In this document: positions 6,698 to 13,510 of the stretch, in pieces
How positions within the stretch are numbered: position 1 is the stretch's first letter
How the letters are laid out: each line of letters starts with the position of its first letter
Source of the DNA: Tiamatella sp964451715
GTDB taxonomy: Archaea; Thermoproteota; Thermoprotei_A; Sulfolobales; Acidilobaceae
DNA length: 13,510 nucleotides
Assembly (NCBI GenBank): GCA_964451715.1
Contig: CAYVIZ010000033.1
Location: 1-13,510, forward strand
Direction of reading: 5' to 3'
Translations under genes and position numbers: made by a program
Notes under the pieces: model-generated
The model's database searches: none
Seen by the model: the letters and a program-made list of their open reading frames with translations, nothing else
Told to the model about the DNA's origin: nothing

Positions 6698-7660
6698 GTG
6701 TTTACCGTGGCCTTACTAGAAATACGGGAGTTGAAAACATTCTTCTATACAATAAGGGGTATAGTAAAAGCCGTCGACAATGTTTCTCTGACGCTCGAAA
6801 AAGGGGAAACCCTTGGGATCGTCGGCGAAAGCGGTTGCGGCAAGTCGACATTGGCATGGAGCATTATAGGGCTAGTTCCGCCTCCCGGTAGAATAGTAGG
6901 TGGCTCTATCATCATAGACGGCATGGACATCACTAAAATGAATGAAAATGATATACGCCATGATATACGATGGAAAAAGGTGAGCATGATATTTCAAGGC
7001 GCTATGAACGCGTTAAATCCTGTGTACAAGATCCGAGATCAGGTCGCGGAACCGTTATTATTAAATGGGTATACAGAAGAAGAAGCTTATAACAGAGTCA
7101 ACGAGCTACTTGAGAGTGTGGGTCTCTCATCAAAAATAGGGGAGCGTTACCCACACGAGTTATCGGGGGGTATGAAGCAGAGAGTAGTTATCGCTATGGC
7201 ATTGGTTCTAGAGCCAGACATAGTCATAGCCGATGAGCCCACAACAGCACTAGACGTTGTCGTACAGGCTCAGATACTTAACTTGCTTAAAGAGCTTCAG
7301 AGAAAAAAGAAGCGGAGCATAATAATTATAAGCCACGACTTAGGTGTTGTAACCGAGCTTGCAGAAAAGATAGCTGTAATGTATGCTGGCAAGATCGTTG
7401 AATATGGTACAGCTGAACAAATCTTTGAGAACCCCCTTCACCCTTATACCCAGGCACTTATACGAGCAGTACCCAGGTTAACGGGGCCTGTTTCCAAGCT
7501 TGAATACATACCCGGTAGTCCACCTGATCTACGTAATCCTCCTCCGGGTTGCAGGTTTGCTCCACGCTGTAACAAAGCCTTCGATCCTTGTTCTAAGGAG
7601 GAGCCTCTCTTGAAAGAAGTGGAAAACGGGCATCATGTTGCATGCCATCTTTACAGCTAG
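6698..7660 (+). CDS. dppD: ABC importer ATPase, DppD/OppD family
   Basis: This is one of two ATP-hydrolysing subunits of the importer, on the cytoplasmic face. It has Walker A GESGCGKST at 43-51, the Q-loop at Q100, signature LSGGM at 155-159, Walker B IVIADEP at 175-181 with catalytic E180, and switch H213. After the nucleotide-binding domain comes the oligopeptide-transporter C-terminal extension (HPYTQALIRAVP near 248-259). It ends in four cysteines, C285, C291, C298 and C316, spaced CX5CX6CX17C. A DppD from a thermophilic bacterium is known to bind an iron-sulfur cluster in this region. The start could be GTG 6698 or GTG 6707. The second is better placed behind AGGGTG (6694-6699), which would remove three residues. 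Its stop is 10 bases before dppF. Confidence 0.93.
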   Translation: MFTVALLEIRELKTFFYTIRGIVKAVDNVSLTLEKGETLGIVGESGCGKSTLAWSIIGLVPPPGRIVGGSIIIDGMDITKMNENDIRHDIRWKKVSMIFQGAMNALNPVYKIRDQVAEPLLLNGYTEEEAYNRVNELLESVGLSSKIGERYPHELSGGMKQRVVIAMALVLEPDIVIADEPTTALDVVVQAQILNLLKELQRKKKRSIIIISHDLGVVTELAEKIAVMYAGKIVEYGTAEQIFENPLHPYTQALIRAVPRLTGPVSKLEYIPGSPPDLRNPPPGCRFAPRCNKAFDPCSKEEPLLKEVENGHHVACHLYS

Positions 7661-7670
7661 GGTGATCTAT

Positions 7671-8783
7671 ATGTACGGCGTAGAGATAGGAGAGAAGATA
7701 CTTGAGGTCAACAACTTAAAGGTGTGGTTTCCTATAACACAGAGCTTCATAGATAATTTAAGAGGTAAGGCTAAGCTTTTTGTCCATGCTGTTGACGGGG
7801 TTTCATTTAATGTTCGTGAAAAAGAAACATTCTGCCTTGTAGGGGAAAGTGGCTGTGGTAAGACGACCACCGGTAAAGCCATATTAAGATTAGTCCCTGT
7901 TTCCGCGGGTTCTGTTCTCTTTAAGCCTAGCAAGGAAGTGTTAGATGATTTGTCCCATAACGGTATAAGGTCTAGTGAGGAAGGGTTTGTTGATCTGGTC
8001 TCCGTGCCTCTTAAGAAGTTTAAACCTCTAAGACGTGATCTACAGATAGTATATCAGGATCCATATGGGAGTATTGACCCCCGTTACAGGATACGTGATG
8101 TTATAGGTGAGCCCTTAGACGTCCATGGCTTGGCTTCCACTAAGGAGGAGAAGGAGGAACTAGTTAGCAGGGTTCTAGAGAAAGTAAAGCTTACTCCTGC
8201 AGCCGACTTCCTAGACAGGTTCCCCCACCAGCTGAGCGGAGGCCAAAGGCAGCGTGTTGCTATTGCTAGAGCTATAATACTGAACCCCCGCTTAGTTATA
8301 GCGGATGAGCCTGTTTCCATGTTGGACGTCTCTATTAGAGCCGAGATACTTGAATTGTTCAATGAACTGAAGAAAGACATAGGACTCTCGTACATATTTA
8401 TAACACACGACCTAGCGGTGGCGAGGTATGTCTGTGACAGGATAGCTGTGATGTATCTAGGGAAGATAGTTGAGATGGGTGACGCCCGTGAGGTAATAGC
8501 TGATCCTCTTCACCCGTATACGAAAGCTTTGGTTGCAGCTATACCTGATCCCAACCCTGAGAATCGTAAGAGAATCAGGGAGATACCCATTATAGGAGAG
8601 GTACCTAGCGCTATAAACATTCCTCCAGGATGCAGATTCCACCCCAGATGCGTCTACTATAATAGAGCCGCAAAAGACGATAACTACAGGTATCTAGAGA
8701 ATCTATGTCCCAGGAATGAACCACCGTTCGAGGAGGTAAAGCCTGGTAGAAGGGTTTCATGCTGGCTCTACTCCCGCAAGTAG
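7671..8783 (+). CDS. dppF: ABC importer ATPase, DppF/OppF family
   Basis: This is the second ATPase and heterodimer partner of DppD. Numbered from ATG 7671, it has Walker A GESGCGKTT at 58-66, Q129, signature LSGGQ at 188-192, Walker B VIADEP at 209-214 and H246. The C-terminal tail keeps four cysteines (C321, C327, C346, C364) as in DppD, but the middle spacing is 18 residues instead of 6 because of a Tyr/Asp/Lys-rich insertion. Between Walker A and the Q-loop there is also an extended segment (about 80-120). The open frame reaches back to ATG 7635, but that start would sit inside dppD without a ribosome site. ATG 7671 is preceded by AGGGTGAT at 7659-7666, which overlaps the dppD stop, so translational coupling is likely. 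Confidence 0.92.
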   Translation: MYGVEIGEKILEVNNLKVWFPITQSFIDNLRGKAKLFVHAVDGVSFNVREKETFCLVGESGCGKTTTGKAILRLVPVSAGSVLFKPSKEVLDDLSHNGIRSSEEGFVDLVSVPLKKFKPLRRDLQIVYQDPYGSIDPRYRIRDVIGEPLDVHGLASTKEEKEELVSRVLEKVKLTPAADFLDRFPHQLSGGQRQRVAIARAIILNPRLVIADEPVSMLDVSIRAEILELFNELKKDIGLSYIFITHDLAVARYVCDRIAVMYLGKIVEMGDAREVIADPLHPYTKALVAAIPDPNPENRKRIREIPIIGEVPSAINIPPGCRFHPRCVYYNRAAKDDNYRYLENLCPRNEPPFEEVKPGRRVSCWLYSRK

Positions 8784-8795
8784 CCCGGGTTACAA

Positions 8796-8805
8796 TTTTT
8801 ATATT
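8796..8805 (+). promoter_or_regulatory. TATA box for the mevalonate operon
   Basis: TTTTTATATT directly follows the dppF stop (8781-8783) and predicts transcription from about 8825. This separates the mevalonate genes from the transporter and rules against a translation start at TTG 8812, which would precede the message. GTGGTGAT at 8842-8849 then serves as ribosome site for TTG 8854. Confidence 0.6.
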
Positions 8806-8853
8806 AGCCTCTTGTCTAATCATTATAAGCCAAGTGTAGAAGTGGTGATTACG

Positions 8854-9909
8854 TTGCACGATCCTGTAGCCATACATGGATGGGGCTCATATATACCCCG
8901 CTACCGCCTCCCTATGTCGGAGATAGCCAGGATATGGGGATGGCATGAAGGGGTCCCTGCCGGGCTTAACGTCAAGGAGAAAAGCGTAGACGGGCCCGAC
9001 GAGGACTCTCTAACCATAGGCCTGGAAGCCGCTTATAACGCTATAGAAAGAGCAGGAGTCGACCCGGCTGATATAGAGGTCGTGATGTTCGGAAGCGAAT
9101 CAAAACCCTATGCTGTAAAGCCTAGCGCCACCGTTATAGCCGAGGCTCTAGGCATAACCCCCTCTACCATGGCCTCTGACCTCGAGTTCGCCTGTAGAGC
9201 TGGAAGCGAGGCTTTAAGAGCTATAATGGGCATGGTCCTAGGAGGAGTGGTAAAGTACGGTCTCGCCATAGGAAGCGATACGGCTCAAGCCAACCCAGGA
9301 GATGTGCTCGAGTTCACTGCTAGCAGCGGTGCTGCAGCATTTGTCATAGGGAAGCCTGACGGTAGTGAAGCCGCTATTATAGAGGGTTCATACACTTATG
9401 TAACCGATACCCCTGATTTCTGGCGGCGGGCATTGCAGCCTTATCCCCTCCACGGCGAGGGTTTCACAGGTGAACCGGCTTACTTCCATCACATAGTGAA
9501 CTCTGTTAGAAGGCTAATGGATAAACTCGACCTTAAACCCGAGGACTTCGACTACGCGGTGTTCCACCAGCCTAACGGGAGGTTCCCTCTGAAAGTAGGG
9601 AAGATGCTAGGGTTCCCCAAGGAAAAAATCCTGCCGGGCCTCGTAACCCCCTTCATAGGGAATACCTATAATGGGAGCGCTCTCCTAGGCTTAGCCCGGG
9701 TTCTAGATCAAGCTAAGCCGGGTGACAGGATACTTGTAGCTCCCTTCGGCAGCGGAGCTGGCAGTGATGCCTACAGCATTATTGTGGCGGAAGGAGTGAA
9801 GGAGAAGAGAAACCGGGCTCCAACCGTGGATGACTATATTGTGAGGAAGAAAACCGTGGACTACGCTCTCTATACCAAATACCGTAACATAATCACACGT
9901 ACAGTCTAA
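8854..9909 (+). CDS. mvaS: Hydroxymethylglutaryl-CoA synthase (archaeal type)
   Basis: The enzyme condenses acetyl-CoA with acetoacetyl-CoA to give HMG-CoA, the second step of the mevalonate route to archaeal lipids. The sequence begins with the typical GWGSYIPRYRLP at 9-20. It keeps the full catalytic triad: Glu in FGSES (E82), the acyl-carrying Cys in DLEFACRAGSEA (C114) and His in FHQPNGRFP (H238). The late motif IGNTYNGSALLGLA (268-281) and GSGAGSDAYS are also present. From TTG 8854 it has 351 residues, the usual archaeal length. The open frame extends to TTG 8812, and GTG 8842 or 8845 are further alternatives. I prefer 8854 because of the promoter, the SD-like GGTGAT and the family N-terminus. 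Fifteen bases separate it from the thiolase homologue. Confidence 0.93.
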   Translation: MHDPVAIHGWGSYIPRYRLPMSEIARIWGWHEGVPAGLNVKEKSVDGPDEDSLTIGLEAAYNAIERAGVDPADIEVVMFGSESKPYAVKPSATVIAEALGITPSTMASDLEFACRAGSEALRAIMGMVLGGVVKYGLAIGSDTAQANPGDVLEFTASSGAAAFVIGKPDGSEAAIIEGSYTYVTDTPDFWRRALQPYPLHGEGFTGEPAYFHHIVNSVRRLMDKLDLKPEDFDYAVFHQPNGRFPLKVGKMLGFPKEKILPGLVTPFIGNTYNGSALLGLARVLDQAKPGDRILVAPFGSGAGSDAYSIIVAEGVKEKRNRAPTVDDYIVRKKTVDYALYTKYRNIITRTV

Positions 9910-9910
9910 A

Positions 9911-9918
9911 AGGAGGTG
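9911..9918 (+). promoter_or_regulatory. Strong ribosome binding site of the thiolase homologue
   Basis: AGGAGGTG immediately follows the synthase stop and sits six bases before ATG 9925. It is the best Shine-Dalgarno match in the window, so this homologue is probably well translated despite its altered active site. Confidence 0.7.
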
Positions 9919-9924
9919 TAGCAT

Positions 9925-11052
9925 ATGGGTGTATACGTTAAATCCTACGGGCTAGTCAAGCTAGGCAGACTCTACGGTAAAGGCCTAGAAGACCTCATAT
10001 TCGATGCAGTAGACCAGTTGGACAAACCGGGTATAAAGCCTGACATGATAATAGTATCATCCCTATTCTCCGGATCTGTAAGCGGCCAACTGGACTTGTC
10101 TAGTAAAATCGCGGGGCTGCTAGGCTACAGGAACGTGCCATCCATAAGAGTCGAGACAGGTGAGACCTCAGGCCACTCGGCTGTATACACAGCGTTTAAA
10201 CTACTGGCGTCTGGTTTATTCGACGATATACTAGTCATAGGAGCGGATAAAATAACGGAATTCGTATCCGCAAAGTCTTATAAGGAGATAAGCAAGATTC
10301 ACGATTCAGCGTTTGAGGCTTACTTCGGAGTAGGCCATGCTTCATTACACGCTATAGCCATGAAGGAGTACATGAAAAGATACGGCAAGAGCCACGAGGA
10401 GCTAGCCTATTGGCCCGCTCTTATGCATAAAAACGCTGCCGACAATCCCTACGCCGCTCTGAGATTCCCAGTAGACCCCGAGTCTGTTGTCAAGTCTACT
10501 GTTATAAGCGACCCGATAACCCTTCTCGACAGTTATCCTCTGGTAGACGGGGCAGCTGCTCTCTACCTGTCTAGAAACCCCAACTCGCCCCTAGCAGAGA
10601 TACTCTACTCGTGTGGTTCAACAGACGTCATGCCGGTTACACACAAGGAAGACATACTGGATATTCCCTCCGCCAGAAGAGTCTATGAAAGAATAAGAGA
10701 GGAATCAGTAGAGCCTGTGACGCCTGACATAATAGAAGTCACCGACCAGTTCACCATCTCCCCCTACCTTATACTTGAAGCTACAGGCATCTCACCCCGG
10801 GGCATGGCCGTGGACTTGGCAAACGAGGGGAGGTACGATAGGGATGGAGAGACGCCTGCCAATATTACAGGCGGATTAAAGGCGAGGGGACACCCCTTCG
10901 GGGCAACGGGCCTGTACCAAGTAGCAGAGATGGCTGGAGTATTATCCGGCACTTTCCCAGTATCAATACCGGAGGCCAAGAGCGCCTTAGTACTAGGTGT
11001 AAATGGTTTAGGATCAAATTCCTATGGTATACTCCTAGGTAGAGGAGGGTGA
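9925..11052 (+). CDS. Thiolase-family protein with degenerate active site
   Basis: By position this is the acetoacetyl-CoA thiolase that partners HMG-CoA synthase and DUF35 in archaea. The fold is recognisable: VETGETSGHSAVYTAF (76-91), KLLASGLFDDILVIGADKIT (92-111), and GGLKARGHPFGATGLYQ (316-332) with the conserved His at H323. Key residues are missing. The nucleophile position, normally Cys in VEAACASGG-type sequences, is Glu (E80). The HDxF motif is TDQF (T273), so its His is lost. The C-terminal CxG/HNxG position reads GVNGLGSN. The only cysteine in the protein is C230, far from these motifs. At 375 residues the length is near normal and there is no frameshift. It may be a structural pseudoenzyme or may catalyse a different reaction. 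Its stop overlaps the earliest start codon of the DUF35 gene. Confidence 0.85.
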   Translation: MGVYVKSYGLVKLGRLYGKGLEDLIFDAVDQLDKPGIKPDMIIVSSLFSGSVSGQLDLSSKIAGLLGYRNVPSIRVETGETSGHSAVYTAFKLLASGLFDDILVIGADKITEFVSAKSYKEISKIHDSAFEAYFGVGHASLHAIAMKEYMKRYGKSHEELAYWPALMHKNAADNPYAALRFPVDPESVVKSTVISDPITLLDSYPLVDGAAALYLSRNPNSPLAEILYSCGSTDVMPVTHKEDILDIPSARRVYERIREESVEPVTPDIIEVTDQFTISPYLILEATGISPRGMAVDLANEGRYDRDGETPANITGGLKARGHPFGATGLYQVAEMAGVLSGTFPVSIPEAKSALVLGVNGLGSNSYGILLGRGG

Positions 11053-11054
11053 TA

Positions 11055-11465
11055 ATGTTGAGCATGGAGTACTCCGTGCCTATATATTGGAGGAACAGGA
11101 TAACCTATTACAGGCTAATAGGATCCAAGTGCAGCGACTGTGGTAGAACATTCTTCCCGCCAAGCAAGCGGTGCCCATACTGCGGGTCAAGAAACGTGGA
11201 ACCCGTAGAACTACCTAGAAGAGGTAAACTGTTATCTTATACGGTATCATACAATCCTCCTGAGGGGTACAAGCTCCAGACCCCTCTAATAATAGGCTTA
11301 ATCGACCTAGGAGAGACGAGGATTATAGCCCAGATAACCGATGCCAGCCCCGACGAGCTGACTGAAGGTATGGAACTAGAGGTTGTGGTGCGTAAGATAA
11401 GAGAGGATAGGACGGCGGGATTGATCCATTACGGGTACAAGTTCAGACCCGTGGTAAAAAGCTGA
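11055..11465 (+). CDS. DUF35 zinc-ribbon/OB-fold protein, bridge of the HMG-CoA complex
   Basis: A small protein of the Zn-ribbon OB-fold (DUF35) family. In a studied methanogen the equivalent protein holds thiolase and HMG-CoA synthase together, so acetoacetyl-CoA passes directly between them. Here the N-terminal arm SVPIYWRNRI is followed by the zinc ribbon CSDCG (C26, C29) and CPYCG (C40, C43). The OB-fold beta domain follows (about 50-130) with LLSYTVSYNPPEGY and PLIIGLIDLGE. I chose ATG 11055 because GAGGAG at 11042-11047 is well spaced. GTG 11049, which overlaps the preceding stop, and ATG 11064 are alternatives. The tight overlap indicates coupled translation with the thiolase homologue. 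Confidence 0.9.
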   Translation: MLSMEYSVPIYWRNRITYYRLIGSKCSDCGRTFFPPSKRCPYCGSRNVEPVELPRRGKLLSYTVSYNPPEGYKLQTPLIIGLIDLGETRIIAQITDASPDELTEGMELEVVVRKIREDRTAGLIHYGYKFRPVVKS

Positions 11466-11512
11466 ATACTAAAACATCAAGCGATCTCCGCTTTTTCAGA
11501 GGGTTGAAATAA

Positions 11513-12205
11513 TTGTATAAGAGAAAACTCGGGGATCTAATCGAGGAATACAAGAAACTCGGTCTTCAAGGTTTCTTCAATCTACTACTAGAAAATGGAA
11601 ACCTGGAGGTACTATTAAGACGGGGCATAATAGAATCAAGACATGGAATAACATTGTCTTCACTGGCTTCATCTATAATAGACTACGAAGTCATGGACCC
11701 TACTAGGAGAAAAGGCATCATAGGCGCACTTCAAATTCCAGTCCATGTAGTAGGTCCCGTAAAATACTTTGCAGATAAAGAGGCTAAAGAAGCATACATA
11801 CCTTTTGCCCTTATATCCGAAGATCTTAACATGTACATTCAAGATGCCTGTAAAAAACTGGGTTCAACCAATATAGTTATTGACAGGAAAAACAATGTAG
11901 TCACATACAAAGGAGTAGATAGTGTTTCAGTGTTTTCATACAGGAAGCTGTTGTTCAGTTATTCAATAGCCACAGGAGTAGATCCCATCGAAATTTCCCA
12001 TGCAACCACATATAAAGATGGAGTAATAGAGCTGAACACAACAGGTCTGACTCCATCACCGTTTCTCTTCTCCGTAAACCCTACAATACGTGATATAGCC
12101 AAGGTGGTCACAGGCAAAGAGGAGCCAGAGTTTACTGAATACAAAGAAAAAGTTATTGACGGGATACTTATACTGGCCCACGCCCTACTGGCTTCCCCCA
12201 GTTAG
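11513..12205 (+). CDS. Degenerate class I HMG-CoA reductase-like protein
   Basis: At first sight this is an unknown 230-residue protein. Residues 37-117 follow the substrate-domain entry of class I reductases. HGITLSS (44-50) and SIIDY (54-58) are followed by IIGALQIPVHVVGPV (69-83), which matches the family's IGxxQIPxGVAGPL. EAYIPFALISEDL (93-105) stands where the family has the catalytic PLATTEGAL, here without TTEG. A weaker match continues through VVTYKGVDSVSVF (129-141), where class I enzymes have the DGMTRAP segment. No DAMGMN, catalytic Lys, Asp or His segment follows, and the protein is about half the normal length. The frame is open and starts at TTG 11513, just after an in-frame TAA, behind GAGGG. 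It lies 47 bases after DUF35 on the same strand, and its 3' end overlaps the real reductase by 21 bases. Confidence 0.6.
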   Translation: MYKRKLGDLIEEYKKLGLQGFFNLLLENGNLEVLLRRGIIESRHGITLSSLASSIIDYEVMDPTRRKGIIGALQIPVHVVGPVKYFADKEAKEAYIPFALISEDLNMYIQDACKKLGSTNIVIDRKNNVVTYKGVDSVSVFSYRKLLFSYSIATGVDPIEISHATTYKDGVIELNTTGLTPSPFLFSVNPTIRDIAKVVTGKEEPEFTEYKEKVIDGILILAHALLASPS

Positions 12206-13459
12206 CTCGTCTAGAAGCTCTTTAGCCCTGTCAAACCTAACCTTCCCCTCTGAAACCATGATATCCGCTATCTTATCGGCAAGCTCGGGCGGCGCACCAG
12301 CCATTATAGCAATATTCTTGGCGTGAAGCTTCATATGGCCTCTCTGTATACCCTCTGTAGCCAATGCGCGGAGGGCGGCAAAGTTCTGCGCCAAACCAAC
12401 GGCCGCCATCACCTCAGCAAGCTCCTGAGCCGTCTGAACACCCAATATCTTAATAGCTATCCGGGCTACGGGATGAACCTTCACGGCTCCTCCTACTAGG
12501 CCGACTGCTATGGGCATCTCGAGGCTACCGACTAAGTTGCCGTCCTCGTCTTTCTCCCAGATCGATAAGGGCATATACCTTCCACCGCGTGCAGCATATG
12601 CATGCGCGCCCGCCTCGAGTGCCCTATGATCCTGTCCGGTGGCCAAAGCCACAGCTATAACCCCGTTCATTATACCCTTGTTGTGCGTGGCTGCCCTGTA
12701 AGGATCAGCCCAGGCGAAGTTGGAGGCGGCGACCACGCCGTCTACTACATCCTCTCCCAGGTCTTCTTTAGGAATCTTTACCCATGCACGTGCAAGCCTC
12801 CTGTCGGCTAGATTGCTTAGTATTCTAAGGTATACCTTGCCTCCTGTTATCTCCTCTATAAACGGAGCCACCTTCTCGGCCATAGTATTAACAGCGTTGG
12901 CACCCATAGCATCCCTCACGTCTACTATGAGGTGGGTTACAACCATAGGTCCCTGGGGGCTATCTATGACTCTGACCTCTAGATCCTTGGCACCACCGCC
13001 CAGTTTAACGAGGACGGGATCTTGCTTGTTTGCGAGCTCGAGTATCTCCTCCTTGTGCTCTATGATCTTCATCTTCGCATAAAAGGGTGCCTTAACATTG
13101 ACCAGCTGTATCTGGCTGATCATGACAGGCCCTGTGGTGGTGGCTTTTATGCCACCATCCTTCCTCATGAGGCGCGCAGCATTGCTGGCAGCAGCCACAA
13201 CAGAGGACTCCTCTATTACCATAGGTACAAGATAGTCTTTACCGTTAATCTTGAAGTTAGTAGCTACAGCGAAGGGATAGCTCATAGCCCCAATAACGTT
13301 TTCTATCATAGCATCAGCTATCTCCCGGGGTAGGTTCCCCCATGAAAGCAGGGTGTTCACTTCGTCCTCGGAAAGCCCTACCAGGTCTCTGACCAGTCTA
13401 ACCCTCTCTTCGATGGGCTTCTTATAGAACCCGGATATCCTAGAGTTCTCGACAGGCAT
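12185..13459 (-). CDS. mvaA: Class II hydroxymethylglutaryl-CoA reductase
   Basis: The enzyme reduces HMG-CoA to mevalonate with two NAD(P)H, the committed step of isoprenoid lipid synthesis. It is of class II (Pseudomonas mevalonii type) along its whole length. Numbered from ATG 13459, the opening segment ISGFYKKPIEERV is followed by ENVIGAMSYPFAVAT (53-67). The catalytic residues are E84 in VIEESSVVAAAS, K261 in ATHNKGIMNG, D277 in ATGQDHRA and H379 in GHMKLHAKN. DVRDAMGANAVNTMAE (180-195) belongs to the cofactor region. D147 appears to match the Asp that favours NAD(H) in P. mevalonii, by recalled alignment only. The length of 424 is full. GTG 13468 is an alternative start, but AGGTG at 13466-13470 is placed for ATG 13459. 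It converges on the class I-like gene and is transcribed separately from the synthase operon. Confidence 0.95.
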   Translation of the reverse strand: MPVENSRISGFYKKPIEERVRLVRDLVGLSEDEVNTLLSWGNLPREIADAMIENVIGAMSYPFAVATNFKINGKDYLVPMVIEESSVVAAASNAARLMRKDGGIKATTTGPVMISQIQLVNVKAPFYAKMKIIEHKEEILELANKQDPVLVKLGGGAKDLEVRVIDSPQGPMVVTHLIVDVRDAMGANAVNTMAEKVAPFIEEITGGKVYLRILSNLADRRLARAWVKIPKEDLGEDVVDGVVAASNFAWADPYRAATHNKGIMNGVIAVALATGQDHRALEAGAHAYAARGGRYMPLSIWEKDEDGNLVGSLEMPIAVGLVGGAVKVHPVARIAIKILGVQTAQELAEVMAAVGLAQNFAALRALATEGIQRGHMKLHAKNIAIMAGAPPELADKIADIMVSEGKVRFDRAKELLDELTGGSQ

Positions 13460-13495
13460 AATGGACACCTATAGGATTAGGCTTAGTGGAAGCCG

Positions 13496-13505
13496 AAATT
13501 ATAGT
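13496..13505 (-). promoter_or_regulatory. TATA-like element for HMG-CoA reductase
   Basis: On the minus strand ACTATAATTT lies about 40 bases ahead of ATG 13459. It predicts a start near 13474 and a leader of about 15 bases with AGGTG as ribosome site. The assignment rests on position and base composition only. Confidence 0.45.
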
Positions 13506-13510
13506 TTTCC

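Noticed and set aside
7635..7670. Earlier ATG for dppF giving an extra 12 residues.
   Set aside because: It lies inside the dppD coding end and lacks a ribosome site, whereas ATG 7671 has AGGGTGAT at good spacing.
8812..8853. TTG 8812 as start of HMG-CoA synthase.
   Set aside because: The TATA box at 8796-8805 would start the message downstream of it, and the added residues do not fit the family N-terminus.
8611..8877. Minus-strand open frame across the dppF and synthase junction.
   Set aside because: It is antisense to dppF and to the synthase promoter and start, with no family resemblance.
3855..9909. A single functional cluster linking the peptide importer with mevalonate synthesis.
   Set aside because: The mevalonate genes have their own TATA box after the dppF stop and there is no biochemical link; simple adjacency is the better reading.
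12720..13333. Plus-strand open frames of 120 and 103 codons opposite the HMG-CoA reductase gene.
   Set aside because: Both mirror the codon structure of the reductase and show low-complexity Ser/Thr/Leu composition; no independent evidence of coding.

Overview
The window looks like a chromosomal segment of a hyperthermophilic crenarchaeon, probably of the Desulfurococcales type. The evidence is a TATA-binding protein gene, A/T-rich TATA elements before the transcription units, GGTGA-type ribosome binding sites, frequent GTG and TTG starts, ATA/AGA/AGG-rich codon use, and an archaeal mevalonate cluster that combines HMG-CoA synthase, a thiolase homologue and a DUF35 protein. The organism assignment is an inference; no rRNA or other taxonomic marker is present.

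Layout. (1) Bases 1-262, minus strand: the first 87 codons of TATA-binding protein, cut off by the window edge. (2) About 329-389, plus strand: a previously unlisted candidate C/D-box guide RNA with boxes C, D', C' and D and a GGGG/CCCT terminal stem. It shares a TATA-rich divergent promoter region with TBP. (3) 389-991, minus: an unrecognised 200-residue protein. (4) 1128-8783, plus: a complete peptide/oligosaccharide-type ABC importer in the order DppB, DppC, substrate-binding protein (SBP), DppD, DppF. There are internal promoters before the SBP and before the two ATPases. The permease DppC carries a large extracellular insertion, and the SBP has its two domain halves in permuted order and is tethered by a Thr-rich stalk and a C-terminal membrane helix. 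(5) 8854-11465, plus: HMG-CoA synthase, thiolase homologue and DUF35 zinc-ribbon/OB protein, tightly spaced. (6) 11513-12205, plus: a 230-residue protein that I read as a degenerate class I HMG-CoA reductase homologue. (7) 12185-13459, minus: an intact class II HMG-CoA reductase that converges on, and overlaps by 21 bases, gene (6).

How it fits together. The importer binds a peptide or sugar-type solute at the cell surface, passes it through DppB/DppC and is powered by DppD/DppF. The mevalonate genes turn acetyl-CoA into HMG-CoA and then mevalonate for isoprenoid lipids. The thiolase homologue, which should supply acetoacetyl-CoA, has Glu in place of its nucleophilic Cys and Thr in place of the HDxF His. 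A degenerate class I reductase homologue also sits beside the working class II reductase. The cluster therefore holds two intact enzymes (HMG-CoA synthase, class II reductase) and two apparent pseudoenzymes. This is the most unusual aspect of the window.
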